Assembly: GCF_900107255.1 (NCBI RefSeq) | Contig: NZ_FNPH01000005.1 | Location: 310,001 to 374,000, forward strand | Source of the DNA: Micromonospora pattaloongensis | GTDB lineage: Bacteria > Actinomycetota > Actinomycetes > Mycobacteriales > Micromonosporaceae | Length of the DNA stretch: 64,000 bases | Reading direction: 5' to 3' | Part shown: piece by piece, positions 20,848 to 29,721 of the stretch | Numbering within the stretch: position 1 is the stretch's first letter | Layout of the letters: each line of letters opens with the position of its first letter | Translations under genes and position numbers: made by a program | The notes under the pieces: model-generated | What the model was told of the DNA's origin: nothing | The model's input: only the letters and a program-made list of their open reading frames with translations | Databases searched by the model: none

Positions 20848-23800
20848 TCAGATCGTGGTGTCGGGCGCGAGTGTCCATTTGATCATGTCGTCATAGTCCA
20901 TCGGTTTGGCGAAAAGGTAACCCTGGCCGAACTGACAGCCGATCTCGGCGAGCACCTGCCGCTCGGCGGGATCCTCGATCCCCTCGGCGATGATCGCCAG
21001 CCCGAGCGTGTGCGCCAGGCGCAGGATCCCCTCGACGAGCGAGCGCTGGTCGGGCTCGACGAGGATCGTGTCGATGAACGACTTCTCGAGCTTCAGCAGG
21101 TTCGCCGGGACCTGCCGCAGATAGCTCAGCGACGAGTAACCGGTGCCGAAGTCGTCGATGGCCAGCCGTACGCCGGCGGCGCGCAGCGCGGCCAGGTCGG
21201 TCCAGACGCGGTCGTCGTCGCGGAGCAGCAGGCTCTCGGTGATCTCCAGGACGAGCCGCTCGGGCGGCAGACCGGCGTCGGTGAGGGTGCGCAGGACCCG
21301 GTCGACGAAGCCGGGACAGCGGAACTGTCGGACGGAGACGTTGACCGTCACGTACGGGGCCCGGTCCGGGCCGAGCTCGCCGGCCCACGCCACCGCGTCG
21401 GTGATCGCCCGCTCCAGCACCCAGTATCCGATCGGGACGATCAGCCCGCTCTCCTCGGCGACGTCGATGAACTGGGCGGGAGTGAGCAGGCCGCGGGCCG
21501 GATGGTGCCAGCGCACCAGCGCCTCGAGCCCGACCAGCCGGCCGGTGTCCAGCGCCACGATCGGCTGGTACTGCACCGCCAGCTCGCCGCTGGGCACCGC
21601 CTGGTCGAGATCGGTGCGCAGCTGCATGCGGTCGAGCACGGCCGTGTGCAGCGCCGGCTGGTACCGCCGCCACTGGTTCTTGCCGGCGCCCTTGGCCACG
21701 TACAGTGCCAGATCGGCGTGGCGCAGCAGGTCCTGTCCCTCGGTGAGCTCGGCGGTGGTGGCCACGCCCACGCTGGCCGTCACGTTGACGACGCCGGCGG
21801 TGAGCGGGAACGGCCGGGCGAACGCGGCGGTGACCCGCGCCGCCACCTCCTCCACCTCCGCGGGGTCGGCCGCGTCCTCCACGACGGCGGCGAACTCGTC
21901 GCCGCCCAATCGCGCCGCCGTGTCCTGACCGCGCAGGCAGCCCGCCAGCCGCTGACTCACCGCGATCAGCAGCTCGTCGCCGGCGGCGTGGCCCATCGTG
22001 TCGTTGACGACCTTGAAGTCGTCGATGTCGATGAAGAGGGCGGCGGCGACCATGCCGGCATGCCGGGCCCGGGCGACCGCCTGCTGCATCCGCTCCTGGA
22101 ACAGCACGCGGTTGGCCAGACCGGTGAGCGAGTCGTGGAAGGCCCGGTGCGTCAGCTCGCGTTCCAGTTCGCGCCGCTCGGTCACGTCGCGCAGGGTGAT
22201 CACGAGACCGTCGACGGTGGGGTCGCCGCGCAGGTCCCGGCAGGAGGCCTCGACCTCGACCCGGCGCCCGCCCGCGGCGACCACGGCCCAGTCGGCGTCG
22301 GCGGTGTCGCGCGCCCCGGCCCGCAGCAGCGCCAGCAGTTCGGTGGCGTCGGCGCGGTCCTCCGGGTGGACGATCTCCGACAGCGGCAGGCCGGTCAGCG
22401 CGGGCGGGCCGAACACGGTCGTCGCCGACGGGCTGCCGTAGCGGATCCGGTCGTCGTCGTCGAGGATGAGGATGACGTCGGCGGTGTTGTGCACGAGCGT
22501 CCGGAAGTACTCCTCGCTGCTGCGCCGGTTGATCTCCTGGCTGAGCGCGATGCGCTCCAGCGCCAGCGCCGCGAGCGCGGCCAGCGCCTCGACCGACTCG
22601 TCCAGACCGCGCAGCGCCGCCCGTGGCCCGGCCACGTAGAGGGTGCCGATGTGCGGGTCGCCGGCCGGGCGTCCGGTCAGGGTGATCCGGCACTGCCAGG
22701 CCGCGTCGAAGCCGCCCAGTCGGGCCGCCAGCGCGGGGTCGAGCGTCGCGGTGGCCACCAGCCGGGCGACCTCGCCGCGAGCGGGCGGCGGCGGCCACGG
22801 TCCGGTGCCGTCGCGGTCCTCGGCGAGCGCAACCCGGTACTCGACGCCGGTGGGGAGCAGATCGGCGAGCGCCACCCGGATCGCGCTGGCGACCTGCTCC
22901 ACGTTGGTCGCCCAGACCAGCGCCGTGCTGGCCCGCCGGATGCCGCGCTCGCGCGCCACCGCCTGCCGGTGCGTCCCGATCACCCCGGTCAGCCGGGCCA
23001 GTACCAGCAGGAACATCACCGCCGACAACAGCGCGATCACGGTGGCGTCGCGCACCTCGCCGGTGGTCGACTCGACGAGCAGTACCGCGGGCGGGATGAG
23101 GGAGGAGAGGGCCAGCAGCAGCAGGCGCAGGGTGCCCGCCTCGCGGTGCCGCAGCGCCCGCGGCTCGGTCAGCGCGGCCATCGACGGGTGCAGCGCCGCC
23201 GCGCCCCAGCTGATGTATAACACCGTCCAGCCGAGGTCGACCGGGCCGCCGATCTGCCACGCGCCCCGCAGCTGGCTGAGCCCGTACAGGACGTCGGAGA
23301 CGAGCAGCCCGACGCCGCCGGCGGCCAGCAGCAACACGGCCGGGTTGCGCCGTGCCGACGACACCAGCTGCGCGCCGGCGGCCAGGATCAGCACGTCCCA
23401 CAGCGGCAGCGAGATCGACAGGGCGCGCTGCGCCGGCGTGAGGTGGTGGGCCTCGATGTGCGGGCTGATCAGGAAGATCCAGGACAGCAGCCCGAGCCCG
23501 CCGGTCAGGACCAGCGCATCGAGCAGGCTGGCCCGGTCCGGCCCGCGCGGGCCGCGTTCGGGCAGCAGCAGCAGGCCGGCCAGGAGCAGCCCGTAGAAGA
23601 GCTGGTAGAAGGCGTCGGCGGGGGAGGGGAACGGGTTCACCTGCCCGACGACGTGGGTGAGGATGTTGTAGGTGGTGTCGCCGACGGTGAAGATCAGCAG
23701 CGACGCCGCCACCAGCAGCCACGGCGCGCGGCGACGGGGGCGGTTGTGGCGCAGCCCGACCAGCACCGCGGCGGCGCTGATGAGTCCCAGTAGGCCCCAG

Positions 23801-23892
23801 GTGACCGGCTGCCAGGCGGGAACGGCGTAGTAGACCGCGCTGACGGCGGTCGCGGCCGCGAGGTAGACGGTCATCCGCCGGCGCGCCGTCAT
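20848..23892 (-). CDS. Membrane PAS-GGDEF-EAL cyclic-di-GMP enzyme
   Basis: A ~1014-residue signalling protein. About nine hydrophobic helices occupy residues 7-300, followed by a GAF-like region, a PAS domain (SEEYFRTLVHNTADVILIL, about 475-590), a GGDEF domain with an intact RLGGDEFAAVVED active site, and a C-terminal EAL domain with EALVRWHHPARG and DDFGTGYSSLSYL. Both catalytic signatures look intact, so it may both make and break c-di-GMP or use one domain as a sensor. The start is uncertain; I chose ATG 23892 after AGGAGGGCGG, with ATG 23907 the alternative. The frame is open 90 residues further but is not domain-like. Confidence 0.93.
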   Translation of the reverse strand: MTARRRMTVYLAAATAVSAVYYAVPAWQPVTWGLLGLISAAAVLVGLRHNRPRRRAPWLLVAASLLIFTVGDTTYNILTHVVGQVNPFPSPADAFYQLFYGLLLAGLLLLPERGPRGPDRASLLDALVLTGGLGLLSWIFLISPHIEAHHLTPAQRALSISLPLWDVLILAAGAQLVSSARRNPAVLLLAAGGVGLLVSDVLYGLSQLRGAWQIGGPVDLGWTVLYISWGAAALHPSMAALTEPRALRHREAGTLRLLLLALSSLIPPAVLLVESTTGEVRDATVIALLSAVMFLLVLARLTGVIGTHRQAVARERGIRRASTALVWATNVEQVASAIRVALADLLPTGVEYRVALAEDRDGTGPWPPPPARGEVARLVATATLDPALAARLGGFDAAWQCRITLTGRPAGDPHIGTLYVAGPRAALRGLDESVEALAALAALALERIALSQEINRRSSEEYFRTLVHNTADVILILDDDDRIRYGSPSATTVFGPPALTGLPLSEIVHPEDRADATELLALLRAGARDTADADWAVVAAGGRRVEVEASCRDLRGDPTVDGLVITLRDVTERRELERELTHRAFHDSLTGLANRVLFQERMQQAVARARHAGMVAAALFIDIDDFKVVNDTMGHAAGDELLIAVSQRLAGCLRGQDTAARLGGDEFAAVVEDAADPAEVEEVAARVTAAFARPFPLTAGVVNVTASVGVATTAELTEGQDLLRHADLALYVAKGAGKNQWRRYQPALHTAVLDRMQLRTDLDQAVPSGELAVQYQPIVALDTGRLVGLEALVRWHHPARGLLTPAQFIDVAEESGLIVPIGYWVLERAITDAVAWAGELGPDRAPYVTVNVSVRQFRCPGFVDRVLRTLTDAGLPPERLVLEITESLLLRDDDRVWTDLAALRAAGVRLAIDDFGTGYSSLSYLRQVPANLLKLEKSFIDTILVEPDQRSLVEGILRLAHTLGLAIIAEGIEDPAERQVLAEIGCQFGQGYLFAKPMDYDDMIKWTLAPDTTI

Positions 23893-24190
23893 CCGCCCTC
23901 CTGCCATCACCGGGCCGCCGTCGGCCGCCGCTCGTCGTTCGCGCCAGCCGGCGAACGCGCGGATGGCCCGTTGCCCATTATGTGCCAAAAATGCTTTTTC
24001 GGCCGAAACTTGGATCATTCTTCCCCCGCGCCGCACCCGTGCGAGGGCGTCGGAAACGTGGCCCCGCGGCCGACGGTCCCGGCCGAACGCCCCGCGCCCC
24101 CCGAGGATGTATCGGCGGTCACACCGGCGCGCGTAGCCGAAGCGCGAACTGGATCGCACCTCCCGCACCACGCGTTCCCTCCGCCCCGCC
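23893..24190. other. Upstream region of the GGDEF-EAL operon
   Basis: About 298 bp without a supported gene. The segment 23971-24020 is markedly AT-rich for this genome and contains a -10-like cataat (reverse strand, 23977-23982) and a perfect 12-bp palindrome tttcggccgaaa at 23997-24008 that could be an operator. Confidence 0.4.
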
Positions 24191-25021
24191 TCACCGCACC
24201 GGCGCCGCCGCGCGCCGGCCGGTCAGCAGCACCATCCCGGTGTAGCCCCAGTCCGGCAGGGTGGGATCGGCGTCGACGCGGCACAGCGTGAGGTCGTCGA
24301 CGTACGGGGCGAACACCGCGCGGATCGCCGGGATGTCGACCGGACAGCCGGGCCACTGCGGGCCCGCGCCCACCCGGTAGCGCCCCATGTTCTCCATGAA
24401 CGCCGCCACGAGATGCCCACCGGGGCGCACCGAGCCCACGTACGCCCGGCAGAGCGCGCCGAACTCGTCGTAGTCCTCCGTGGCGCTCTCCGCCACGAAG
24501 TGCATCGACGCCAGCCCGTACCGGCCGGACGGCAGCGCCAGGGCGTCGCCCCGGGAGACGGTCACCCGGGACAGCGCCGCCGCGCTGCTGGACGGCAGGC
24601 TCGGCAGCCGCTCACGACAGTGCGCGTAGAAGGCGTCCCACGAGGGATCGGCGCCGCGGGTCAGCTGCCCGCGCAGATACGCCCGGCTGGCCGCGCTCGG
24701 CTCGACCGCGTCGATCCGCCGGCACACCGCCGCGGCCAGCATCAGCGGGTACAGGTTCGGGCCCGCGCCCACCTCGAGCCCGACGTCGATGCCGTCGGCC
24801 GGCAGTTGGCCGTAGTAGCGCGCGTGATGGTCGATGACCGCGACGTCGGCCGGGTGCAGCTCGCGGTAGTTCTCCGCCAGATAGTCCGGCACCGGCCAGG
24901 CGTCCCAGTCCGCGTCGCCGTTGCGGCGCACGGCGGCGGGATCGGCGGAGCGGTCGCGGGGCGTGGTGTCGGCCATCGGGCGCGCGACGCCGGAGCGCCG
25001 ACGGGCCTGGCCCGCGGACAC
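24191..25021 (-). CDS. NNMT/PNMT/TEMT-family SAM methyltransferase
   Basis: A 276-residue class I methyltransferase. Motif I is DVGLEVGAGPNLYPLMLAA, followed by IDAVEPSAASRAYL and the SRGDALALP segment. The pattern (WDAWPVPDYLAENYRELHP before motif I, a late GYTGMVLLTGR) fits the small-molecule N-methyltransferase family seen in actinobacteria; the substrate is unknown. The GTG at 25021 has GAGGGGAGG nine bases upstream; the ATG at 24976 lacks a site. Confidence 0.82.
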   Translation of the reverse strand: MSAGQARRRSGVARPMADTTPRDRSADPAAVRRNGDADWDAWPVPDYLAENYRELHPADVAVIDHHARYYGQLPADGIDVGLEVGAGPNLYPLMLAAAVCRRIDAVEPSAASRAYLRGQLTRGADPSWDAFYAHCRERLPSLPSSSAAALSRVTVSRGDALALPSGRYGLASMHFVAESATEDYDEFGALCRAYVGSVRPGGHLVAAFMENMGRYRVGAGPQWPGCPVDIPAIRAVFAPYVDDLTLCRVDADPTLPDWGYTGMVLLTGRRAAAPVR

Positions 25022-25151
25022 CGGCCGCTGCCTCCCCTCGTGATCGGGATTCCGGAACGTACAGGATGCCCGGCGCGGGGGCGGTTGGGGAAGCGGTGCC
25101 GGGTGCCGGACCGGAAAAGGCGGGGCCGGAAGAAAGTCGGAGCCGGAAAGG

Positions 25152-25185
25152 GTCGGGGCCGGCCGGAGAACCGGCCGGCCCCGAC
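25152..25185 (-). terminator. Hairpin terminator after the MBL/mscR operon
   Basis: Perfect 15-bp GC stem (25152-25166 with 25171-25185) closed by an AGAA tetraloop, 18 bp past the stop of the MBL gene. No U-tract. Confidence 0.75.
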
Positions 25186-25202
25186 GCGCGGACGAGGGCT
25201 CC

Positions 25203-25832
25203 TCAGTGACCGCGCGCGATCCACTCGTCGAGGTGCGGCGCCTCGGCGCCGATCGTCGTGCTGTCCCCGTGCCCGGTGTGCACCACGGTCTCCGGTGGCA
25301 GGGTCAGCAGCTTCGTCCGGATCGACTCGATGATCGTGCCGAAGTCGCTGTAGGAGCGGCCCGTCGCGCCGGGTCCGCCCGCGAAGAGGGTGTCGCCGGT
25401 GAAGACGACGCCGAGCTCCGGGGCGTAGACGCAGCACGCGCCCGGGCTGTGGCCCGGGGTGTGCAGGATCCGCAGCGTCGTGCCCGCGACCTCGACGGTC
25501 TCGCCGTCGCGCACCATGCCCTGCGGCGCCACGTCCGGGTGCACCAGATCCCACAGCACCCGGTCGTCGGGGTGCAGCAGCACCCGGCTGCGGGTCTCGC
25601 TGGCCAGCGCCGGCGCCGCCCGTACGTGATCGTCGTGCGCGTGCGTCGCCAGCACCGCGACCACCCGGCGCCCGCCGACCACCCCGAGGATCGTCTCCAC
25701 GTCGTGCGGCGCGTCGATCACCACGCACTCGTCGTCGTCGCCGATCACCCACACGTTGTTGTCCACGTGCCAGGTCTGGCCGTCGAGCGAGAAGGTGCCG
25801 GAGGTGACCGTGTGGTCGATGCGGGCCGCCAT
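25203..25832 (-). CDS. MBL-fold hydrolase partnered with mycothiol formaldehyde dehydrogenase
   Basis: A 209-residue glyoxalase II-type metallo-beta-lactamase fold. It has the zinc motif THAHDDH, later ligands in LHTPGHSPG and FTGDTLF, and a terminal HTGHGDST. Its ATG overlaps the mscR stop as TGATG, so the two are translationally coupled. By position it is the likely thioester hydrolase for the S-formylmycothiol made by the dehydrogenase; that step is inference, supported by the same pairing in other actinobacteria. Confidence 0.9.
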   Translation of the reverse strand: MAARIDHTVTSGTFSLDGQTWHVDNNVWVIGDDDECVVIDAPHDVETILGVVGGRRVVAVLATHAHDDHVRAAPALASETRSRVLLHPDDRVLWDLVHPDVAPQGMVRDGETVEVAGTTLRILHTPGHSPGACCVYAPELGVVFTGDTLFAGGPGATGRSYSDFGTIIESIRTKLLTLPPETVVHTGHGDSTTIGAEAPHLDEWIARGH

Positions 25833-26917
25833 CAGAAGATCACCACCGAGCGCAGCACGTCACCGTGGTGCATCTTGGTGAACGCCTCCTCCACCTGGTC
25901 CAGCGTGATCTCCTCGGTGATGAACGCGTCGAGGTCGAGCCGGCCCTGCAGGTAGAGCTCCGTCAGCATCGGGAAGTCGCGGCTGGGCAGGCAGTCGCCG
26001 TACCAGCTGGACTTGAGCCGCCCGCCACGGCCGAAGACGTCCAGCAGCGGCAGCTCGATCGTCATCTCCGGGGTCGGCACGCCGACGAGCACGACCGTGC
26101 CGGCCAGGTCGCGGGCGTAGAACGCCTGCCGGTACGTCTCCGGACGGCCGACGGCGTCGATCACCACGTCGGCGCCGACCCCGCCCGTCAGCTCGCGCAC
26201 CGCCTCGACCGGGTCGGTCTCCCTCGAGTTCACGGTGTGGGTCGCCCCGAACTTCTTCGCCCATTCGAGCTTGCGACCGTCCACGTCCACCGCCACGATC
26301 GTGGTCGCGCCGGCGAGCGCCGCCCCGGCGATCGCGGCGTTGCCCACGCCGCCGCAGCCGATCACCGCGACGGAGTCGCCACGGGTGACCTCACCGGTGT
26401 TCATCGCCGCGCCGAGCCCCGCCATGACTCCGCAGCCGAGCAGCCCGACCGCGGCCGGCCGCGCCGCCGGGTCCACCTTCGTGCACTGCCCGGCGTGCAC
26501 CAGCGTCTTCTCGGCGAACGCGCCGATGCCGAGCGCGGGGGAGAGCTCGGTGCCGTCGGTGAGGGTCATCTTCTGGGCCGCGTTGTGGGTGTTGAAGCAG
26601 TACCAGGGGCGGCCGCGGCGGCACGCACGGCAGACACCGCAGACCGCGCGCCAGTTCAGCACCACGAAGTCGCCGGGGGCGACGTCGGTGACGCCCTCAC
26701 CCACCTGCTCGACGATGCCGGCCGCCTCGTGCCCGAGCAGGAAGGGGTACTCGTCGCTGATGCCGCCCTCGCGGTAGTGCAGGTCGGTGTGGCAGACCCC
26801 GCACGCCTGCACCCGCACCACCGCCTCGCCGGGCCCCGGATCGGGCACGACGATCGTGGTGACCTCCACCGGAGCGCCCTTCGCCCTCGAGATGACGCCG
26901 CGCACTTCCTGGCTCAC
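25832..26917 (-). CDS. mscR: S-(hydroxymethyl)mycothiol dehydrogenase / nitrosomycothiol reductase
   Basis: A 361-residue zinc alcohol dehydrogenase (class III, mycothiol-specific). The catalytic zinc site is [14 protein letters not shown] with GHEAAG. The structural zinc cysteines are in [15 protein letters not shown]. The NAD-binding loop is [15 protein letters not shown]. It oxidises the formaldehyde-mycothiol adduct to S-formylmycothiol and can reduce S-nitrosomycothiol. The start is the GTG at 26917 with AAGGGGGA three bases upstream; the frame extends 11 residues further. Confidence 0.93.
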   Translation of the reverse strand: MSQEVRGVISRAKGAPVEVTTIVVPDPGPGEAVVRVQACGVCHTDLHYREGGISDEYPFLLGHEAAGIVEQVGEGVTDVAPGDFVVLNWRAVCGVCRACRRGRPWYCFNTHNAAQKMTLTDGTELSPALGIGAFAEKTLVHAGQCTKVDPAARPAAVGLLGCGVMAGLGAAMNTGEVTRGDSVAVIGCGGVGNAAIAGAALAGATTIVAVDVDGRKLEWAKKFGATHTVNSRETDPVEAVRELTGGVGADVVIDAVGRPETYRQAFYARDLAGTVVLVGVPTPEMTIELPLLDVFGRGGRLKSSWYGDCLPSRDFPMLTELYLQGRLDLDAFITEEITLDQVEEAFTKMHHGDVLRSVVIF

Positions 26918-27065
26918 GTTTCCCCCTTGTCCTCGCCGTCGCTCCGCCACGCACGCCGAGCGCCGTGGCGCTGGAGTGTTCCGTCAGGCTACGGCAGAAG
27001 ATCGTGTTAGGCCGGGCGGCGGAACCGGTGTGGCCGGCCGCACCGCCGCGCGCGTCGGGCCCCGG

Positions 27066-27893
27066 CTACCGGCCGGGGTTCGACGAGGCGTGCGGCGACA
27101 GCGCGATGGTCTCGCCGCGCAGGATCGGCCGGATTCCCGGCAGCAGCCCCCGCTGCCGGGCCGCGTCGAGGAAGTGGCTCAGCGGCGAGCGGAACGCGCG
27201 GTAGTCGTCGTAGTGGATCGGGACCGTCACACCGGGCCGGATCAGGTCGACGAGGTCGGCGCCCTGACGGCCGTCCATGGTCAGCAGGATTCCCGCGATC
27301 CGGGTGCCGCCGAGGTGGATCAGCATCGCGTCGATCTCCGGGAACCGCTCCGGGATCTCGGCGAGCATCGGGCGGTTGAGGGTGTCGCCGGTGACGTAGA
27401 GCCGTAGCTGGCGTGCCCCGTCGCGCTCAAGATCGATCATGCTGCCCATCACCTCCGGGAGCAGGTAGTCCAGCAGCCCCGGCCCGTGCCGACCCGGCAG
27501 GGCGGTGATCCGTAGCGTGTGCCCGTCCCGGCTCATCTCGTGGCGGCGCCAGGTCCGCAGGTCGATCGCCGCCCCGAAGCCCCACTTGCGCAGCTTCCGC
27601 TGCGCCGCCGGGGTGGTGACGATCGGCAGCGAGCGCATCAGCCCGTGCCGCGCCACCCGGTCGAAGTGGTCGCCGTGCAGGTGGGACAGGACCACGCCGT
27701 CGAGCGGGGGCAACTGGGTGATGCCGATCGCCGGATCCGTGCGCCGCTTGGTCCACAGGCCGTAGCCGAGGTAGGCCCGCTGACCGAAGTGCAGGAAGTT
27801 CGGATCGGTCAGCAGGGTGAAGGGGCCCAGCCGCAGGATCGTGGTGGCGGTCCCGACGAAGGTGACGGTCGAGGTCGCGGTCGCATCGCTCAC
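27066..27893 (-). CDS. UlaG/RomA-like MBL-fold hydrolase
   Basis: A 275-residue metallo-hydrolase with the zinc motif LSHLHGDHFD, LYVTGDTLN and a late VPIHYDDYRAF, the pattern of the UlaG/N-acyl-phosphatidylethanolamine PLD-like group. There is no signal peptide. It lies 71 bp downstream of gvpO, so it may be transcribed with the gas-vesicle-type cluster, but functional linkage is unknown. Confidence 0.86.
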   Translation of the reverse strand: MSDATATSTVTFVGTATTILRLGPFTLLTDPNFLHFGQRAYLGYGLWTKRRTDPAIGITQLPPLDGVVLSHLHGDHFDRVARHGLMRSLPIVTTPAAQRKLRKWGFGAAIDLRTWRRHEMSRDGHTLRITALPGRHGPGLLDYLLPEVMGSMIDLERDGARQLRLYVTGDTLNRPMLAEIPERFPEIDAMLIHLGGTRIAGILLTMDGRQGADLVDLIRPGVTVPIHYDDYRAFRSPLSHFLDAARQRGLLPGIRPILRGETIALSPHASSNPGR

Positions 27894-27964
27894 CGCAGCC
27901 GCGTACCCAGGCCGCCGCCGCGCACACCCGGCGCGGGGCGGCGGCCCGGCGGGTCAGCCGCCAG

Positions 27965-28318
27965 TCACCCCCTGTCGCTCTGGCCGCGCGGGTAGCGCCG
28001 GATCCGCCGGTACGTCACCAGCTCGCCGTCCATGTCGACCTCGACCTGGTAGACGCCGAGGATGTCCGTGGAGGACGGGATGCGCCGGTCCTCGATCACC
28101 TCGATCCCGATCACCCACCCGTCCTCGCTCCGTTCAATCGACGTCACTCCGGTGGGCGTCTTGCCGGAGAGCTCCGCGATGTGCTGCAGCCCCGCCCGGG
28201 CCGCCACGCTCGCCGACAGCGGCCGGCGCGGCGCCGGCCGCTCGTCCTCGTCGTACGTGCCCGCACGTCGCCGGCGTGGCCGGTCCCGCCCGTCGGCGTC
28301 GTGATCGTCGCTTGGCAC
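27965..28318 (-). CDS. gvpO: Gas vesicle protein GvpO
   Basis: A 117-residue protein: a charged, disordered ~33-residue N-terminus and then the GvpO domain (ARAGLQHIAELSGKTPTGV, GWVIGIEVIEDRRIP, ILGVYQVEVDMDGELVTYRR). GvpO is a required accessory protein in actinobacterial and haloarchaeal gas vesicle clusters. The GTG start has GGAGG upstream. It is the last gvp gene of the leftward cluster. Confidence 0.92.
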   Translation of the reverse strand: MPSDDHDADGRDRPRRRRAGTYDEDERPAPRRPLSASVAARAGLQHIAELSGKTPTGVTSIERSEDGWVIGIEVIEDRRIPSSTDILGVYQVEVDMDGELVTYRRIRRYPRGQSDRG

Positions 28319-28349
28319 CCGAACACCTCCGCTCGTCGCCGTGCCCGCC

Positions 28350-28565
28350 TCAACCCAGCAGCCGATCGATGATCCGCTGCTGGGCCTCGGCCAGCTCCTC
28401 GTCCGAGATCTGTCCGGCGGCCGCCGCGGCGTCCAGCTCCTCGAGCTGGCGCTGCAGCGTCGCCGGGTCGTACAGCTGCTCGTTCGCCCGGTCGCGCAGC
28501 AGCCGCACCAGCGACGGTAGGGCGCGCACCGGGGCGAGCGGCAGGGTCAGCAGCGTCAGCAACAT
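28350..28565 (-). CDS. gvpG: Gas vesicle protein GvpG
   Basis: A 71-residue protein opening with a hydrophobic LLTLLTLPLAPVRAL segment and continuing as an acidic helix (LQRQLEELDAAAAAGQISDEE), the standard GvpG pattern. It is thought to help nucleate the vesicle with GvpF. It lies 6 bp after gvpF/L and 31 bp before gvpO. Confidence 0.9.
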   Translation of the reverse strand: MLLTLLTLPLAPVRALPSLVRLLRDRANEQLYDPATLQRQLEELDAAAAAGQISDEELAEAQQRIIDRLLG

Positions 28566-28571
28566 CGCGCC

Positions 28572-29339
28572 TCACCCCTGCGGCGCCGGGCCGCCGACGA
28601 AGTCGTACGGCGCCAGCGGGCCGAGCAGCCGCACGGTCACCCGGTCGGACCACTCGTCGCCGGCGAAGCGCTCCACCGCCCGCTCGAACTCGTCCCGACG
28701 CTTGGTCTCGACCAGGAAGGCCACGTGCGCGGCGTCCTGCTCGTGGGTCGGCGGGCGCGGCACGTGGGACACCGCCGTGGCGGCCAGCGCGTCGACCAGC
28801 CGTTGGGTGTCCGCCGCCCGCTTGGCCTCGACGGCGGCGCTGATCAGTTCGCCGAGCCGCATCCGCAGCTCCATCGGGGCGCTCTCCGGCGCGCCCGCCA
28901 GCTCCTGGCGCAGCGCCTCCGCCTCCGGGTTCTCCGACAGCACCTCGGTCAGCACCGCCGATTCGACGTACCGGCCCCGCACCACGTACTCGACGCGTCC
29001 CTCCAGCTCGTCGAGGGCGGCGAGGTAGCGGTCGTGGTCGCCGGCGAGCAGCTCGGCGACCGCGTCCCGGCTGGACAGGACGGTGCCGAACCGCACCGGC
29101 AGCACCGGCGCCGCCACCGCGGTCTCGTCCAGCAGTCGCTTGTACGCGAGCAGGTCGTCGGGGCGTCCCAGCGGGCGGTCCAGTGCCACCTCGCTGACCA
29201 GCGCCCCGAGGTCGCCGTGCGTCACCGCGGTGACCGGCGCGGCGGGGTCGCCCAGGCCGCGCGCGGCGTCGGTCGGCTCGACGTCGCCGGGCACGATGCC
29301 GTAGATGAAGTAGCCGACCTCGGTCGTCTGCTGGGCCAT
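28572..29339 (-). CDS. Gas vesicle protein GvpF/GvpL
   Basis: A 255-residue GvpF/L-family protein (EVGYFIYGIVPGDV, VLPVRFGTVLSSRDAVAELL, late VRLLGPLAPYDFVGG). In complete clusters two paralogues, GvpF and GvpL, bind GvpA monomers during assembly. Only one copy is present here, so it cannot be assigned to F or L by sequence inspection. The stop of gvpA lies 1 bp upstream of its start. Confidence 0.93.
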   Translation of the reverse strand: MAQQTTEVGYFIYGIVPGDVEPTDAARGLGDPAAPVTAVTHGDLGALVSEVALDRPLGRPDDLLAYKRLLDETAVAAPVLPVRFGTVLSSRDAVAELLAGDHDRYLAALDELEGRVEYVVRGRYVESAVLTEVLSENPEAEALRQELAGAPESAPMELRMRLGELISAAVEAKRAADTQRLVDALAATAVSHVPRPPTHEQDAAHVAFLVETKRRDEFERAVERFAGDEWSDRVTVRLLGPLAPYDFVGGPAPQG

Positions 29340-29340
29340 C

Positions 29341-29721
29341 TCAGTTCTCCTCCCGGCGCCGGCGGCGCGGCGCCCGTTCCCGGTCGTTGCCCCCGACGAG
29401 CTCGCCCAACATGTCGCTGGCCTTCTCCATGAGCGCGCCCTTCGGGCCCTGCACCATCTCCGGCAGGCCCTTGCCGGCCTGCGATCCGTTGAGATCCAGC
29501 CGGTTCGTCGCCTCGGCGAAGCGCAGATAGGTGTCCACACTGGCCACCACGACGCGGGCGTCGATGGTCAGGATGCGGATCCCGACGATGCCGACCGAGA
29601 CGTGGGCGTCGATGACGATGCCCTTGTCGAGGATCGTGCCGACGACCTCGGCGAGATCGGATGCGGAGCCGCCGCCGCGGGAAACGCTCGCGCCGCCGGC
29701 AGGTTGCATGGCACTGGTCAC
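29341..29721 (-). CDS. gvpA: Gas vesicle structural protein GvpA/GvpJ family
   Basis: A 126-residue protein with the GvpA amphipathic core at about residues 22-75: [20 protein letters not shown] then [20 protein letters not shown] and [10 protein letters not shown]. GvpA monomers build the gas-permeable ribbed shell; GvpJ/M paralogues cap or nucleate it. The core is followed by a ~50-residue tail ending in a run of arginines, longer than the ~70-residue haloarchaeal/cyanobacterial GvpA. The GTG start at 29721 overlaps the upstream stop as GTGA and has GAGAGGAG upstream; ATG 29709 is the alternative. It is the only GvpA/J copy here. Confidence 0.9.
   Translation of the reverse strand: MTSAMQPAGGASVSRGGGSASDLAEVVGTILDKGIVIDAHVSVGIVGIRILTIDARVVVASVDTYLRFAEATNRLDLNGSQAGKGLPEMVQGPKGALMEKASDMLGELVGGNDRERAPRRRRREEN

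Noticed and set aside
23893-24171. N-terminal extension of the GGDEF-EAL protein
   Set aside because: Includes the AT-rich promoter-like block, is not domain-like, and a good ribosome site precedes 23892.
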